Shown here in pieces: positions 17,515 through 30,742 of a stretch of 38,787 nucleotides of DNA (positions within the stretch are counted from its first letter, which is position 1; the number at the start of each line of letters is the position of its first letter). Origin of the DNA: Cyanobium sp. (lineage in GTDB: Bacteria > Cyanobacteriota > Cyanobacteriia > PCC-6307 > Cyanobiaceae); assembly GCA_007135755.1 (NCBI GenBank), contig SLIG01000142.1, forward strand, positions 1 to 38,787. The letters run 5' to 3'. The notes below the pieces were generated by a model that was not told the origin of the DNA, made no database searches, and saw only the letters and a list, made by a program, of their open reading frames with translations. Made by a program: the position numbers and the translations under genes.

Positions 17515-18398
17515 GCGCCACGGTTCTCGAGCGCCTCGAGCGCCTGCCCCGCCGCAACCTCACCGTGCTGGCCCTCAAGGGCATCGGCACCCTGGTGCCG
17601 GGGGGCTGGCAGAACATCACCTCCGCCGACGCCCTGATTGCCGAGGTGATGGGCAGTGAGGATCCGGCCCTGATCGCCCAGGTGCGGGCCCGGGCCGATG
17701 TGCTCAGCCGCGCCCGCCACGAGGGCTATGGGCGGGCCCTGAGCCTCTACGACGCCGTGAACCGCTCCCAGCGGGCCGGCGGTGGCCTGCGCTTGCTGGC
17801 CAACGTGGGCGGTGCGGTGCCGCTGCTGCGGCGGGTGGCCGACCTCACCCCCAGCAGCGACACCCTGCAGGCGGCCGATCTGGGCCTCAAGGTGGCCGCT
17901 GAGCTGCTGGCCTTCACCCAGGTGAACGGCCTGCCGGGGGACAGCTTCGGCGACTTCGCCGCCGCCCTGGCGGACTACGGCAGTGAGGCCCGGGTGCGGA
18001 TGGCGGCGCTGGTGTGCTTCGACGCCCTGCTGCCCCTGGGCGATCAGGCCCTGGCGCGGCTCGACGATCTGCTCGGGGCGGTGGGCCAGAGCGACCTGCG
18101 CCAGCTGCCCGCCTACGCCGGCATGGCCTCCCTGATCCCGGGGCGGGGGGAGGCGGCCCACCTCAGCTTCATCCGCCGTGGCGTGGACACCTGGCTGGGC
18201 TGGGCCGGTGGCTTTGTGAGCACCCTCGGCCTCAGCGGCCAGAAGGCGGTGCAGGCCCTGGAAACCACCCTCGGCCCCTGGCAGGGCCGCTTCGATCAGA
18301 TGGCCACGTTCCTGGATACCTTCACGGACACCTACCGCCACACCGGCACCCAGGCCGTCGCCCGCCGGCTGGTGCAGCGGGCGGCCGCTGAGATCTGA
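17511..18398 (+). CDS. Helical protein of unknown function
   Basis: A 295-residue protein, mostly alpha-helical by its pattern of Leu and Ala, with no signal peptide. The N-terminal part reads RRNLTVLALKGIGTLVPGGWQN. The middle has LQAADLGLKVAAELLAFTQVNG. Weakly hydrophobic stretches (LRLLANVGGAVPLLRRVADL and LGWAGGFVSTLGLSG) may sit at a membrane surface, but none is a clear transmembrane helix. I do not recognise a family. It follows the membrane-anchored gene with an ATGA overlap, and a third small gene starts 28 bases later. The three probably form one transcript, perhaps acting at the membrane together; that is inference from layout alone. Confidence 0.78.
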   Translation: MSATVLERLERLPRRNLTVLALKGIGTLVPGGWQNITSADALIAEVMGSEDPALIAQVRARADVLSRARHEGYGRALSLYDAVNRSQRAGGGLRLLANVGGAVPLLRRVADLTPSSDTLQAADLGLKVAAELLAFTQVNGLPGDSFGDFAAALADYGSEARVRMAALVCFDALLPLGDQALARLDDLLGAVGQSDLRQLPAYAGMASLIPGRGEAAHLSFIRRGVDTWLGWAGGFVSTLGLSGQKAVQALETTLGPWQGRFDQMATFLDTFTDTYRHTGTQAVARRLVQRAAAEI

Positions 18399-18426
18399 GT
18401 TCACCACCCGCTGAGCCCCCTTGCCG

Positions 18427-18801
18427 ATGCCACCGCTCACCCTCCGCGCCAAGGTCTCCGTGATTGCTGTGCTGCTGGCGCTGGTGGGGGTGTTCGCGCT
18501 CGCCTGGCAGCTCAGGCGCCAGCACCAGCAACGGGTGCTGGCGGCCTGCCGGGAGCTGCGCGGCGAGATCAGCGACCTCAAGACCAACACCTTTGATCCA
18601 CGCCTCGAGGAGATGCGCACCATGCGCCTCAATCCTTCCCAGGCTGAAACGCTGCGCAACGCCGATCCCGACGCCTACGCCCGCTACGCCGCCACCTATG
18701 GCCAGGTGGTGGAACAGGTGGCCCAGGCGGCCGACCGGCTGGGCGAGAAGGTGGACGCCTTCCAGAGCAAGGGCTGCGTGGATCTGGGGCCGACGTTCTG
18801 A
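18427..18801 (+). CDS. Small single-span membrane protein of unknown function
   Basis: A 124-residue protein with one transmembrane helix near the N-terminus (about 9-26, VSVIAVLLALVGVFALAW) and a charged, probably coiled helical remainder (HQQRVLAACRELRGEISDLK, then YGQVVEQVAQAADRLGEKV). No family is recognised. I chose the ATG at 18427; a TTG two codons upstream is also in frame. It follows the 17511 gene by 28 bases. The gene ends at 18801 and the chlL stop codon, on the other strand, begins at 18802, so the two meet with no gap and no room for a separate terminator between them. Confidence 0.72.
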   Translation: MPPLTLRAKVSVIAVLLALVGVFALAWQLRRQHQQRVLAACRELRGEISDLKTNTFDPRLEEMRTMRLNPSQAETLRNADPDAYARYAATYGQVVEQVAQAADRLGEKVDAFQSKGCVDLGPTF

Positions 18802-19773
<972 letters not shown>

Positions 19774-19889
19774 TCAGGAGCAGGATCCCGGCTGGTTGAC
19801 TCCATCCAAGACCCGGCCATCACCGCTGACCGAGGGGTGGTGCAATCCGAAACAACGGCGCGGTTGAGATGCTCAAATCCCCACAAGTG

Positions 19890-19909
19890 GCTGAGCACAA
19901 TCACTCAGC
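19890..19909. repeat. Inverted repeat over the chlB stop codon
   Basis: GCTGAG (19890-19895) and CTCAGC (19904-19909) form a perfect six-base stem with an eight-base loop. The stem includes the chlB stop codon (19905-19907). No T-run follows on the minus strand, so it is not a standard terminator. It could affect the chlB/chlL boundary in the transcript, or be chance. Confidence 0.4.
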
Positions 19910-21551
19910 GGCTGAAGTGCGCCTTGGCCTCGTAGAGGGTTTCGCCGTCGATGCTCACCAGGCCCCGTTCCCGGGCGAAGGCCTCCGTGTTGCGCCGCAC
20001 TTTGCCGCGCACGAAGAAGGGAATGCGGGAGAGTTCCGCCTCGCCATCGGCTGTCCAGCGCAGTTCGCCGTTTCCGGGGGTGGCAGCTGCCTCGGCGGCC
20101 AGTGAAGTAGCGGATTCGGCGTCTGGGATGGCGGAGGGGATGCCTGATCGGGAGCCTGCTGGGGCGGCCTCGGCGAGGTGGCTGCGATGGCCCTCCACGA
20201 ATTCGAAGTCGTGGCGGAACATGCCGATCAGGTGCTCCTCCAGGCCCATCATCAGTGGATGCACCCAGCTGTCGAAGATCACGTTGGCCCCCTCCCAGCC
20301 CATCTGGGGTGAGGTGCGGGCCGGCACGTCCTGCACGTGCAGCGGTGAGCTGATCACGGCGCAGGGGATCCCCAGGCGCTTGGCGCTGTGGCGCTCCATC
20401 TGGGTGCCCAGCACCAGCTCCGGTGCCGCCTCCGCCATCGCCGCTTCCACCGCCAGGTAGTCGTCGCTGATCAGGGCCTCGAGGCCCAGCTCCTTGGCGG
20501 CGGCCCGCACCTCGCGGGCCTGCTCGCGGCTGTAGCTGCCCAGGCCCACCACCTGGAATCCCAGTTCGCGGCTGGCGATGCGGGCGGCGGCGATGGCGTG
20601 GGTGGCGTCGCCGAAGATGAACACCCGCTTGCCGGTGAGGTAGGTGGAATCCACGGAGCGCGAATACCAGGGCAGGCGCGAGCGCCGCTCGGCTTCACAC
20701 ACCCCATCGGCGCCGGCCACGAGATCGGCCGGCAGCTCCAGGCCCAGCACGCCATGCAGCTCGCGCAGGAAGGCCGTGGTGGCGCCGATGCCGATCGGCA
20801 CCGTGCGCACCGTGGCCATCCCGAAGCTGCGCTCCAGCCAGCTGCACGCCGGGCCTGCCAATTCGGGATAGAGGCAGAGGTTGGCATCGGCGTCAGGCAG
20901 GCGCACCAGGTCGGCGGGGCGGGCCCCCAGGGGGGCCACCACGTTCACGTCGATGCCGTGGTCGGCCAGCAGCGCCGTGATCTCGCGCACGTCGTCGCGG
21001 CAGCGGAAGCCCAGCAGGGAGGGGCCCAGCAGGTTCACCCGCGGCCGGCGGCCCTCCTGGCGCCAGCGGCCGGGATCCGGCTTCTCGCTTCCCGGTGGGG
21101 GCACCTGGGCCTTGAGCAGGCCCCGCACCAGCTGGTAGAGGGTTTCGGCGGCTCCCCAGTTCTCCTTCTTGGAGTAGGCGGGCAGCTCCAGGCTCACCAC
21201 CGGGATGCCGCCCAGGTCCATGCCGCCGGCCAGGGCGCCGGGCTGGTCCTGGATCAGCTCGGCGGTGCAGCTCTCACCCACCAGCAGGGCCTCGGGCGCA
21301 TAGCGCTCCACCGCCTCGGCGATCGTGCGCGTCACCAGCTCGGCGGTGTCGCCGCCCAGGTCGCGGGCCTGGAAGGTGGTGTAGGTGACCGGTGGCCGTT
21401 TGTCGCGCCGCTCGATCATCGTGAACAGCAGATCGGCATAGGTGTCTCCCTGGGGGGCATGCAGCACGTAGTGCACCCCCTCCATCGAGGCGGCGACGCG
21501 CAGGGCGCCCACGTGGGGCGGACCTTCGTAGGTCCAGAGGGTGAGGTCCAT
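19905..21551 (-). CDS. chlB: Light-independent protochlorophyllide reductase, subunit B
   Basis: ChlB pairs with ChlN in the nitrogenase-like catalytic component. The 548-residue protein starts [15 protein letters not shown], the family N-terminus. Asp36 (in [12 protein letters not shown]) matches the aspartate known to complete the 4Fe-4S cluster of this enzyme. Other family segments are [39 protein letters not shown] and the C-terminal small domain ending [14 protein letters not shown] variable Ala/Ser-rich linker (about 445-495) precedes that domain. The frame is open further upstream, but the chosen ATG at 21551 matches the family and lies 37 bases after the chlN stop. The product is oxygen-sensitive in known systems. 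Confidence 0.97.
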   Translation of the reverse strand: MDLTLWTYEGPPHVGALRVAASMEGVHYVLHAPQGDTYADLLFTMIERRDKRPPVTYTTFQARDLGGDTAELVTRTIAEAVERYAPEALLVGESCTAELIQDQPGALAGGMDLGGIPVVSLELPAYSKKENWGAAETLYQLVRGLLKAQVPPPGSEKPDPGRWRQEGRRPRVNLLGPSLLGFRCRDDVREITALLADHGIDVNVVAPLGARPADLVRLPDADANLCLYPELAGPACSWLERSFGMATVRTVPIGIGATTAFLRELHGVLGLELPADLVAGADGVCEAERRSRLPWYSRSVDSTYLTGKRVFIFGDATHAIAAARIASRELGFQVVGLGSYSREQAREVRAAAKELGLEALISDDYLAVEAAMAEAAPELVLGTQMERHSAKRLGIPCAVISSPLHVQDVPARTSPQMGWEGANVIFDSWVHPLMMGLEEHLIGMFRHDFEFVEGHRSHLAEAAPAGSRSGIPSAIPDAESATSLAAEAAATPGNGELRWTADGEAELSRIPFFVRGKVRRNTEAFARERGLVSIDGETLYEAKAHFSR

Positions 21552-21588
21552 GGAGGCGGTGCAGGGGCGAACGGGGTGGGCGGTTGGC

Positions 21589-25073
<3,485 letters not shown>

Positions 25074-25105
25074 GCTGCCTGGCGGTGGTTGGTTTAATAC
25101 GCCCA

Positions 25106-25128
25106 CAGATCCGCAGATCCGGATCCGG
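25106..25128. repeat. GATCCG-type repeat array in a divergent promoter region
   Basis: CAGATCCG occurs twice in tandem (25106-25121), followed by a further GATCCGG. It lies between the divergent DUF2126 and RCK-channel genes. The segment CAGATCCGCA is shared exactly with 16910-16919, in another divergent region next to potassium-channel genes. The shared string is seen directly; a regulator is inference. Confidence 0.55.
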
Positions 25129-25163
25129 GTTGCTCGGCCCCCGCCTCAGGTCCCCGCTTCTGG

Positions 25164-26282
25164 ATGGCTTCCCCCCCCTGGCGACGGCGCCGTCCCCCAT
25201 CCAGCCGCAGCAACCGCGCCTGGCGGGCGCCGGTGGCCCTGGCTTTGGTGGTGAACCTGGCGGCCCTGGGCTACCGCCTCACCGAGGGCTGGGACTGGGG
25301 CGATTGCTACTGGATGGTGGCGATCACCCTGAGCACCATCGGCTACGGGGAGGTGCATCCGCTCTCCTCCTCAGGCCGGCTGGTCACCGCCCTGCTGATC
25401 CTGGGCGGGTTGGTGGTGGTGCAGATCAGCATCCAGGGGGTGCTGGGGCTGAGTGAATCGGGCTATTTCCGGCGCCTGCGCGAGCGCCGTTTCCGCAACT
25501 GGTTGAAGGCCATGCAAGATCACGTGATTCTCTGCGGCTACGGCCGCATCGGCCAGGAGATCGCCCAGCAGGTGACCCGCGAGGGGGTGGAGCTGCTGGT
25601 GGTGGAGACCGATCCGGAGCGCCGCGAGGCCGCCGAGCAGGAGGGCCTGCCTGTGCTGGTGGCCGATGCCACCCTCGATGAAACCCTGGTGGAGGCCGGC
25701 ATCCACCGCTGCCGCTCGCTGGTGGTGGCCCTCTCCAGCAATGCCGCCAACCTCTACGTGGTGCTCAGCGCCCGGGGCCTGGCTCCGCGCTGCCGGCTGA
25801 TCGCCCGCTCCGACAGCAACGAGGCGGAGCGCAAGCTGCGCCTGGCCGGGGCCGATGAGGTGGTGAGTCCGTATGTGAGCGGCGGCCGCATGATGGCGGC
25901 CACGGCCCTGCGGCCCCTGGCCGTGAGCTTCATGGACCTGCTGGCGGGCAGCGACTGCGAGGTGGAGGAGTTTCTGCTCAGCTCCGATGCGGCCGATCTG
26001 GGCCGCCTCAACGGCCTCAGCCTGGGCGAGCTGGAGCTGGGCCGGCGCACCGGCGCCCTGGTGCTGGCGGTGCGGCAGCCCCGGCAACAGGTTGAGAGTG
26101 GGCTGCAATACCGCGGCTCCAGCTACGCCCTGCCGGATCAGGAGCTGGTGGCCAACCCCGGCCGGGAGTTTGCGCTGCAGCCCGGACAGCTGCTGGTGGT
26201 GATGGGCAGCAAGGAGGACCTGGCCCGGGTCAGCGACCTGCTGGGGCCGGCCCTGCACAGCGTCGAGCACATGTCCAGTTAG
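25164..26282 (+). CDS. Potassium channel with RCK (TrkA-N/TrkA-C) regulatory domains
   Basis: A 372-residue MthK-like channel. TM1 is at about 22-40, the pore follows with filter TIGYGE at 58-63, and TM2 is at about 72-95. The cytoplasmic TrkA-N Rossmann domain begins DHVILCGYGRIGQEIAQQV, with the nucleotide glycines at 125-130 and the acidic end of the second strand in VVETDPE. A TrkA-C domain fills about 285-365 (LGELELGRRTGALVLAVR, then LQPGQLLVVMGSKEDLARV). The start ATG at 25164 is preceded by no strong ribosome site. It diverges from the DUF2126 gene and ends 16 bases from a convergent unknown gene. It is the third potassium channel gene in the window, of a different class from the other two. 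Confidence 0.92.
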   Translation: MASPPWRRRRPPSSRSNRAWRAPVALALVVNLAALGYRLTEGWDWGDCYWMVAITLSTIGYGEVHPLSSSGRLVTALLILGGLVVVQISIQGVLGLSESGYFRRLRERRFRNWLKAMQDHVILCGYGRIGQEIAQQVTREGVELLVVETDPERREAAEQEGLPVLVADATLDETLVEAGIHRCRSLVVALSSNAANLYVVLSARGLAPRCRLIARSDSNEAERKLRLAGADEVVSPYVSGGRMMAATALRPLAVSFMDLLAGSDCEVEEFLLSSDAADLGRLNGLSLGELELGRRTGALVLAVRQPRQQVESGLQYRGSSYALPDQELVANPGREFALQPGQLLVVMGSKEDLARVSDLLGPALHSVEHMSS

Positions 26283-26298
26283 CGACGGCCCCTTGGGC

Positions 26299-26862
26299 TC
26301 AGGAGTCGGCTTCCTCGAGGATCTGCCGCTTGAGCTCGATCTGGTAACCCTCGGTCATGGCATCGAGCGCTTCGGCTTCCTGCTCGTCCACCTGCAGGGC
26401 CTCGGCCAGCACCAGGTCGGGCACCTGGGTGGCACCGACGGCCGTGAGCGCCATGCCCAGCGAGGCGCTGTCGCGGTGCCAGATCGAGGCCGCCTCGGCC
26501 AGCTTGGTGAGGGTGTCGTCGCTCACCACCTCGCCGCTGCGCTGGGCGATCGCCGCCGCCAGTCGCCGGTCGTCGAACACCGCCGCGGCGGCCAGGTGAG
26601 CGGCGTGCAGGGCCCCCAGGCTGTAGAGGGCTTCCGATCGCAGGGTCACCAGGCTCTTGCCCAGGGCCCGTTCGCGCACCCCCTGCCAGGGCACCGACGG
26701 GGTGGCCTCATCGCCGGCGGCCGGTCCATCGTCGAGGTCGCCCAGGGCAGGCAGTTTGCGGCTGGCCAGGCTGAGCTCGCCGCCGGCGGGGGGATCAAGC
26801 CGTTCCCCCACCACCCGCAGCCAGCGTCCGATTCCCTGCCGTAGTGCCCTGCGTACTCCCAT
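26299..26862 (-). CDS. Unknown protein, last gene of the Rrf2/MFP/HD-GYP set
   Basis: A 187-residue cytosolic protein with no motif that I recognise. The N-terminus is basic and amphipathic (GVRRALRQGIGRWLRVVGERL), suggesting contact with a membrane or nucleic acid. The rest is helical and acidic, ending AMTEGYQIELKRQILEEADS. The middle segment LYSLGALHAAHLAAAAVFDDRRLAAAIAQRSGE looks like a regular helix bundle. The start is the ATG at 26862, preceded by CGCAGGG, a weak ribosome site; the frame is open beyond it but overlaps the HD-GYP gene. The 34-base gap to the HD-GYP stop suggests one transcript. Confidence 0.75.
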   Translation of the reverse strand: MGVRRALRQGIGRWLRVVGERLDPPAGGELSLASRKLPALGDLDDGPAAGDEATPSVPWQGVRERALGKSLVTLRSEALYSLGALHAAHLAAAAVFDDRRLAAAIAQRSGEVVSDDTLTKLAEAASIWHRDSASLGMALTAVGATQVPDLVLAEALQVDEQEAEALDAMTEGYQIELKRQILEEADS

Positions 26863-26896
26863 CCCTGCGTTGCGGCTGCTCCCACTGTGGCCCCGA

Positions 26897-28072
26897 TCAG
26901 GCGTCGGTGTCGCGGAAGCGCTCACGGATCGCCTCCACGTCCCCGCGCCGCCGTGCCACGGCCGCCACGCAGTCGGGGTCGAGCTTGCCCATCGCCACCA
27001 ACCGCTCCAGTTCACTCAGGGCGGCGTCGAGGCTCCAGGACGTCTTGTAGGGCCGCTGGCTGGTGAGGGCGTCGAGCACGTCGGCCACAGCGATGATCCG
27101 CGCCTCCAGGCTGATCGCCTCGCCGGCCAGGCCACGCGGGTAACCCGAACCATCGAGGCACTCATGGTGGTCGGCCACCACGTTCCGCATCATCGCCGCC
27201 TCCTGGCGGTGTTCGAGGTCGAAGTCGCCGATCAGCTTCTCCAGCACCTCCACGCCCATGCGCACGTGGTTTTCCATCAGCTCCCGCTCGCCGGCATCCA
27301 GCTGGCCCGGTTTGAGCAGCACCTCGTCGGGGATGCCGATCTTGCCGATGTCGTGAAGGGGCGCGAACAGGTAGAGGTTTTCGATGAACTCATCGCTGAG
27401 TCCGTGGCTGGCCTGCAGGTCCCGGCCGATCAGGCGGGCGTAGTGGGCCATGCGCTCCAGGTGGCCGCCGGTTTCGGTGTCGCGCAGGTTGGCGAACTCG
27501 CGGGCCACCGCCGCCGACAGGCTGATGGAGCGCACCAGGTCGAGCTCCTGGCTGATCGTGAGGTTGATCAGGGTGGCGAACAGTTCCAGGCTGCGCTGCA
27601 CCGGGGCGGTGAAGGCGGCCGGCCGCAGTGAATCGAAGAACAGAATCCCGATCAGTTCGCCCCGCTGCAGCAGCGGCACGGTGAAGGAGGAGCGGTAGCC
27701 CTGCTCCAGCAGCCAGCGGGAGTGGGGAGTGTCGCCGCTGATCGCCGTCGGGATGTCGTCGATCACCCGGCTGCCGCCGCTGCGGGCCAGCTGGCTCAGG
27801 GAAGCGCTCTCAGCCAGCCGCCATTCGTAGGCCTCGATGGGGGTGCCGCAGCGGGTGCTGTTCACGAAGGTGCGCAGCAGATCGTCGCCCTGGTCGTAGA
27901 GGGCGCAGCCGATCCGGTCGACCGCCGGCACCACCTCCAGCAACTGGCCATGGAGCTGGCGCAGCCGGGCCCCGAGCCCCTCGCGGTCGCGGGTCTGGCT
28001 GCCGCCGCCGTCGGCGCCGGTGAGGGGGTGAAGGGAAACCATCCCGTTGGCGGGGGCCACGGACTTCTCCAT
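26897..28072 (-). CDS. GAF / HD-GYP domain phosphodiesterase
   Basis: A 391-residue signalling protein. Residues about 35-175 look like a GAF sensor domain (YRSSFTVPLLQRGELIGILFFDS). Residues about 185-385 form an HD-GYP domain: HD at 240-241 in APLHDIGKIGIPD, the HH pair at 302-303 and GYP at 310-312 in HHECLDGSGYPRGL. These metal-binding and signature residues are intact, so cyclic-di-GMP hydrolysis is likely, by analogy to the family. No transmembrane segment is seen. It follows the RND adaptor gene by 33 bases and precedes an unknown gene by 34, in a leftward operon headed by an Rrf2-type regulator. This could tie second-messenger signalling to export or to redox sensing; that is inference. 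Confidence 0.92.
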   Translation of the reverse strand: MEKSVAPANGMVSLHPLTGADGGGSQTRDREGLGARLRQLHGQLLEVVPAVDRIGCALYDQGDDLLRTFVNSTRCGTPIEAYEWRLAESASLSQLARSGGSRVIDDIPTAISGDTPHSRWLLEQGYRSSFTVPLLQRGELIGILFFDSLRPAAFTAPVQRSLELFATLINLTISQELDLVRSISLSAAVAREFANLRDTETGGHLERMAHYARLIGRDLQASHGLSDEFIENLYLFAPLHDIGKIGIPDEVLLKPGQLDAGERELMENHVRMGVEVLEKLIGDFDLEHRQEAAMMRNVVADHHECLDGSGYPRGLAGEAISLEARIIAVADVLDALTSQRPYKTSWSLDAALSELERLVAMGKLDPDCVAAVARRRGDVEAIRERFRDTDA

Positions 28073-28105
28073 GATCGGCCCCTGGGAGCCGGCGGGGGAG
28101 GGGGG

Positions 28106-29260
28106 TCACCCACCCACCTGGATCGGCAGCCCGTGGCGCAGGTTGAGCAGCCGGGAGGTGATCACCGCCTGGCCGGGCTCCAGGCCGCTGAGCACCGGAT
28201 AGCGGTTGTTCTGCAGCGGGCCGAGCCGCACCGGCACCTGGATGGCGAAGCGGCTGTCCGGGGGCAGGCTGCGCAGGCTGTCGAGATCCACCTGCCCGGA
28301 GTTCTGCTCGAGATCGGCCAGGGTGCCGGGCACGAACACGAACGCCTGGCCGGACTGCTGGCTCACGGCCTGGAAGGGCACCGACAGCTCGCGCCGCTCC
28401 TCCAGCAGCAGCCGCGCCAGGGTGCGCTGGCCGCTGCGCAGGCTGCCTGAGGGGTTGTCGAACTGGGCCTTGACCAGCAGGAACTGGCTGGCGTCGTCGA
28501 TCAGGGGATCCACCGAGCCCACCCGGCCCCGGCTGAGCTCCCGCTCGCCGGCGGGATCGAGCAGCACCACGGTCTGCCCGGGCTGCACGCGATCGGCGTA
28601 GAGGGCCGGCACCTCCAGCCGGGCCTGGAGCTGGTTGTTGCGCACGATGCTCGTGAAGGGTTCGTTGGCCTCGATCACATCCCCCACCTTCACCTGCAGG
28701 TCGGCCACGATGCCGCTGATCGGCGCGCGCACATCGCGGAAGGCGAGGTCGGCCTCGCGGGCCCGCAGTTCCTCCCGTGAGGCCACGGCCTGCTGGCGGA
28801 ACTCATCGCGCTGCTGCACGCTGGCCGCTCCCTGTTCGGCCAGGGTGGCAAAGCGCTCGGCATTGATCTGGTCGGTGCGGGCCTGGGCGCGCAGCCGGGC
28901 CACCTCGGCCTGGGCCTGCACCTGATCGAGCACCAGCACGAGTTCGCCGGCGCGCACGGGATTGCCCTGGCTCACGCGCAGTTCGCGGATGCGCCCCCCA
29001 GCCTGGGAGGACAGCTGCACCTCCTCGATCGCCTCCAGGGTGCTGACCGTATCGATGCTGGTGCTGAAGGGTGTGGGGGCCAACATCTCGCTGCTGACGC
29101 TCAGCGGCGGCGGCGTGGGGCGGGCCTCCCCGTTCTGAGTGCGGCAGCCCACCAGCAAGGGCAGGGCCAGCAGTGTGGCGGCCAGGGCAGCAGCCAGAGC
29201 GGAGCGACTGTCATGGCGGCCGGAGTTCGCCGCTCCCGCCCCCACCTCCTCAGCTGCCAT
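28106..29260 (-). CDS. RND efflux membrane fusion protein (lipoprotein adaptor)
   Basis: A 384-residue periplasmic adaptor of the AcrA/HlyD type. The N-terminus is a lipoprotein signal with lipobox LVGC (ATLLALPLLVGCRTQNG). The lipoyl-like half-motifs are GGRIRELRVSQGNPVRAGELVLVLD and FRDVRAPISGIVADLQVKVGD, separated by a helical hairpin (QAEVARLRAQARTDQINAERF and onward). A beta-barrel and membrane-proximal domain follow. The start is the ATG at 29260, the one giving the signal peptide; the open frame continues upstream but overlaps the Rrf2 gene. No permease adjoins it. The only RND permease in the window lies 18.5 kb away at 6.4-9.6 kb, and whether the two work together is unknown. It starts 40 bases after the Rrf2 stop. 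Confidence 0.92.
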   Translation of the reverse strand: MAAEEVGAGAANSGRHDSRSALAAALAATLLALPLLVGCRTQNGEARPTPPPLSVSSEMLAPTPFSTSIDTVSTLEAIEEVQLSSQAGGRIRELRVSQGNPVRAGELVLVLDQVQAQAEVARLRAQARTDQINAERFATLAEQGAASVQQRDEFRQQAVASREELRAREADLAFRDVRAPISGIVADLQVKVGDVIEANEPFTSIVRNNQLQARLEVPALYADRVQPGQTVVLLDPAGERELSRGRVGSVDPLIDDASQFLLVKAQFDNPSGSLRSGQRTLARLLLEERRELSVPFQAVSQQSGQAFVFVPGTLADLEQNSGQVDLDSLRSLPPDSRFAIQVPVRLGPLQNNRYPVLSGLEPGQAVITSRLLNLRHGLPIQVGG

Positions 29261-29300
29261 GGAGATCGCTGCGCAGCCAGCAGCGTAGGAGCCACGCGAG

Positions 29301-29732
29301 TCAGATGTAGAACATCTGCTGGGGCTGGGCCCGGACCGCCCGCTCCTCAAGCAGGTGTTCCAGGGTTGTGGCTTCGAGCAGGCGGGCACGGGCCTGTTCC
29401 AGCCGCGTTTCCAGGCCGGCCACCACCCCGAACTCCAGCGTGGAGCGGTCACCCTGGCGCTCGGTCGTGGCGTCCTGCTCCAGACAGGCGATCACCTCGG
29501 CCACGCTGATCGCGGCGGGCGGACGGGCCAGCTGGTAGCCGCCCCGGGGACCACGGATGCTGCGCAGGAGCCCCCCCTTGCGCAGGCTGGTGAGCATCTG
29601 GTCGAGGTAGCGGGCCGGGATGCCCTGGCGCCGGCAGATTTCCCCCGCCTGAAGCGTGCTTCCCGGAGGGTCGACGGCGGCCAGTTCGATCAGGGCCACC
29701 AGGCCGTATTCGGTCTTGGCACTGAAGGTCAT
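29301..29732 (-). CDS. Rrf2-family transcriptional regulator
   Basis: A 143-residue DNA-binding protein. The N-terminal winged helix reads FSAKTEYGLVALIELAAVDP, then the recognition region IPARYLDQMLTSLRKGGLLRSIRGPRGGYQLA, which is the family core. After the AEVIACLEQ helix, the cysteine trio that holds the 2Fe-2S cluster of IscR is absent; only Cys residues at EICRR and IACLEQ are seen. It therefore probably does not carry an IscR-type cluster. The start is the ATG at 29732. It diverges from the TspO-like gene over about 76 bases and sits at the head of the adaptor/HD-GYP operon, which it may control. Confidence 0.9.
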   Translation of the reverse strand: MTFSAKTEYGLVALIELAAVDPPGSTLQAGEICRRQGIPARYLDQMLTSLRKGGLLRSIRGPRGGYQLARPPAAISVAEVIACLEQDATTERQGDRSTLEFGVVAGLETRLEQARARLLEATTLEHLLEERAVRAQPQQMFYI

Positions 29733-29808
29733 GGGCCCGCTGCCGGCCGCTGCTGGGGCCATTCTCCCAGGTGAACCCCGGTGTGGGGGTGGGGATTGGG
29801 CCGTGGGA

Positions 29809-30282
29809 GTGTGGTGGGCCTGGTTTCGGTCTGCCGTGCGCGCTGCCCTGGTGATCCTGGTGGTGATGGTGCTGGTGGCGATCAGCCTCAACCCCCGGCG
29901 GGAGGATTTTGCCTGGTTTCTGCAGCTGCGCCGGCCCGCCTGGCTCACCTTCGAGCCCCTGATTCCCCTGATCTGGTTGCTGATCTACGGGTGTTTCTTC
30001 GTTTCGGCGTGGCTGGTGTGGACCGCCAGTGGCCGCTGGGACCTGATGGCCGGCTACCTGCTGCTGCTGGTGCTCGTCCAGAGCTACACCCTGGTGATCT
30101 GCCGCAGCCGCCGGCTGGTCTCCGGCACTGCCGTTGGATTCTGCGGCTGGGTGTGGGGCATCGCCCTGACGATCGCGGTGGCTCGGGTGAGCGATGGTGG
30201 CTGGTTGCTGTTGGTTCCCTATCTCCTCTGGAGCCCGGTGGGTACCTTCGTCACCTGGCAGATGCAGCGCCTCAACCGCTGA
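29809..30282 (+). CDS. TspO/MBR-like integral membrane protein
   Basis: A membrane protein of about 157 residues with five hydrophobic segments. RRPAWLTFEPLIPLIWLLIYG resembles the RPPWxPPxxxxxxxWxxLY region of the TspO/MBR family, whose members bind tetrapyrroles or related ligands. The remaining helices (LMAGYLLLLVLVQSYTLV, GFCGWVWGIALTIAVARV and LLLVPYLLWSPVGTFVTWQM) fit the five-helix plan, and the last resembles the family PYxxWxxxA segment. Start choice is uncertain: GTG codons at 29803, 29809 and 29836 are all in frame, and no ATG lies before the first membrane segment. It diverges from the Rrf2 gene. Assignment is by pattern only. Confidence 0.68.
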   Translation: MWWAWFRSAVRAALVILVVMVLVAISLNPRREDFAWFLQLRRPAWLTFEPLIPLIWLLIYGCFFVSAWLVWTASGRWDLMAGYLLLLVLVQSYTLVICRSRRLVSGTAVGFCGWVWGIALTIAVARVSDGGWLLLVPYLLWSPVGTFVTWQMQRLNR

Positions 30283-30367
30283 AGGCTGGCCGCTTCCACA
30301 CTGCTCGATCACCGCTGATCGCCGTGATCGCTGATTGGCTATGCTTTGGAAGTTAATGGGTTGAACC

Positions 30368-30736
30368 ATGCTGACGGGACAGGAACTTCTCTCGCGAGTC
30401 AAGGAGCTCGGCGACGCGTCGAAATCGGAGCTCGTGCGCGAATGCGGCTACGTGAGCACCAAGAAGGACGGCAGCGAGCGGCTCAACTTCACCGCCTTCT
30501 ACGAAGCGCTGCTGGAAGCCAAGGGCGTCAGCCTCGGTGATGGCTCCGCCCAGGGCCGCGGCAAGGGTGGCCGCAAGCTCAGCTACGTCACCAAGGTGCA
30601 GTTCAACGGCAATCTGCTGGTGGGCAAGGCCTACACCGCCCAGCTCGGCCTCCAGCCCGGCGACGAGTTTGAAATCAAGCTCGGCCGCAAACAGATCAAG
30701 CTCATTCCCATCGGCGGTACCGACGAGGAAGAGTGA
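30368..30736 (+). CDS. cyAbrB-type transcriptional regulator
   Basis: A 122-residue cyanobacterial AbrB-like DNA-binding protein. It begins MLTGQELLSRVKELGDASKSELV, with CGYVSTKKDGSERLNFTAFYEALLEAKG in the middle. The C-terminal AbrB-like domain is SYVTKVQFNGNLLVGKAYTAQLG, followed by PGDEFEIKLGRKQIKLIPI. In known cyanobacteria such proteins influence carbon/nitrogen balance and other global responses. The start ATG at 30368 is 85 bases after the TspO-like gene. Upstream, TATGCT at about 30339 is a possible -10 box, about 29 bases before the ATG; no good -35 is seen. A small hairpin follows the stop. Confidence 0.95.
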   Translation: MLTGQELLSRVKELGDASKSELVRECGYVSTKKDGSERLNFTAFYEALLEAKGVSLGDGSAQGRGKGGRKLSYVTKVQFNGNLLVGKAYTAQLGLQPGDEFEIKLGRKQIKLIPIGGTDEEE

Positions 30737-30742
30737 TCGTGG

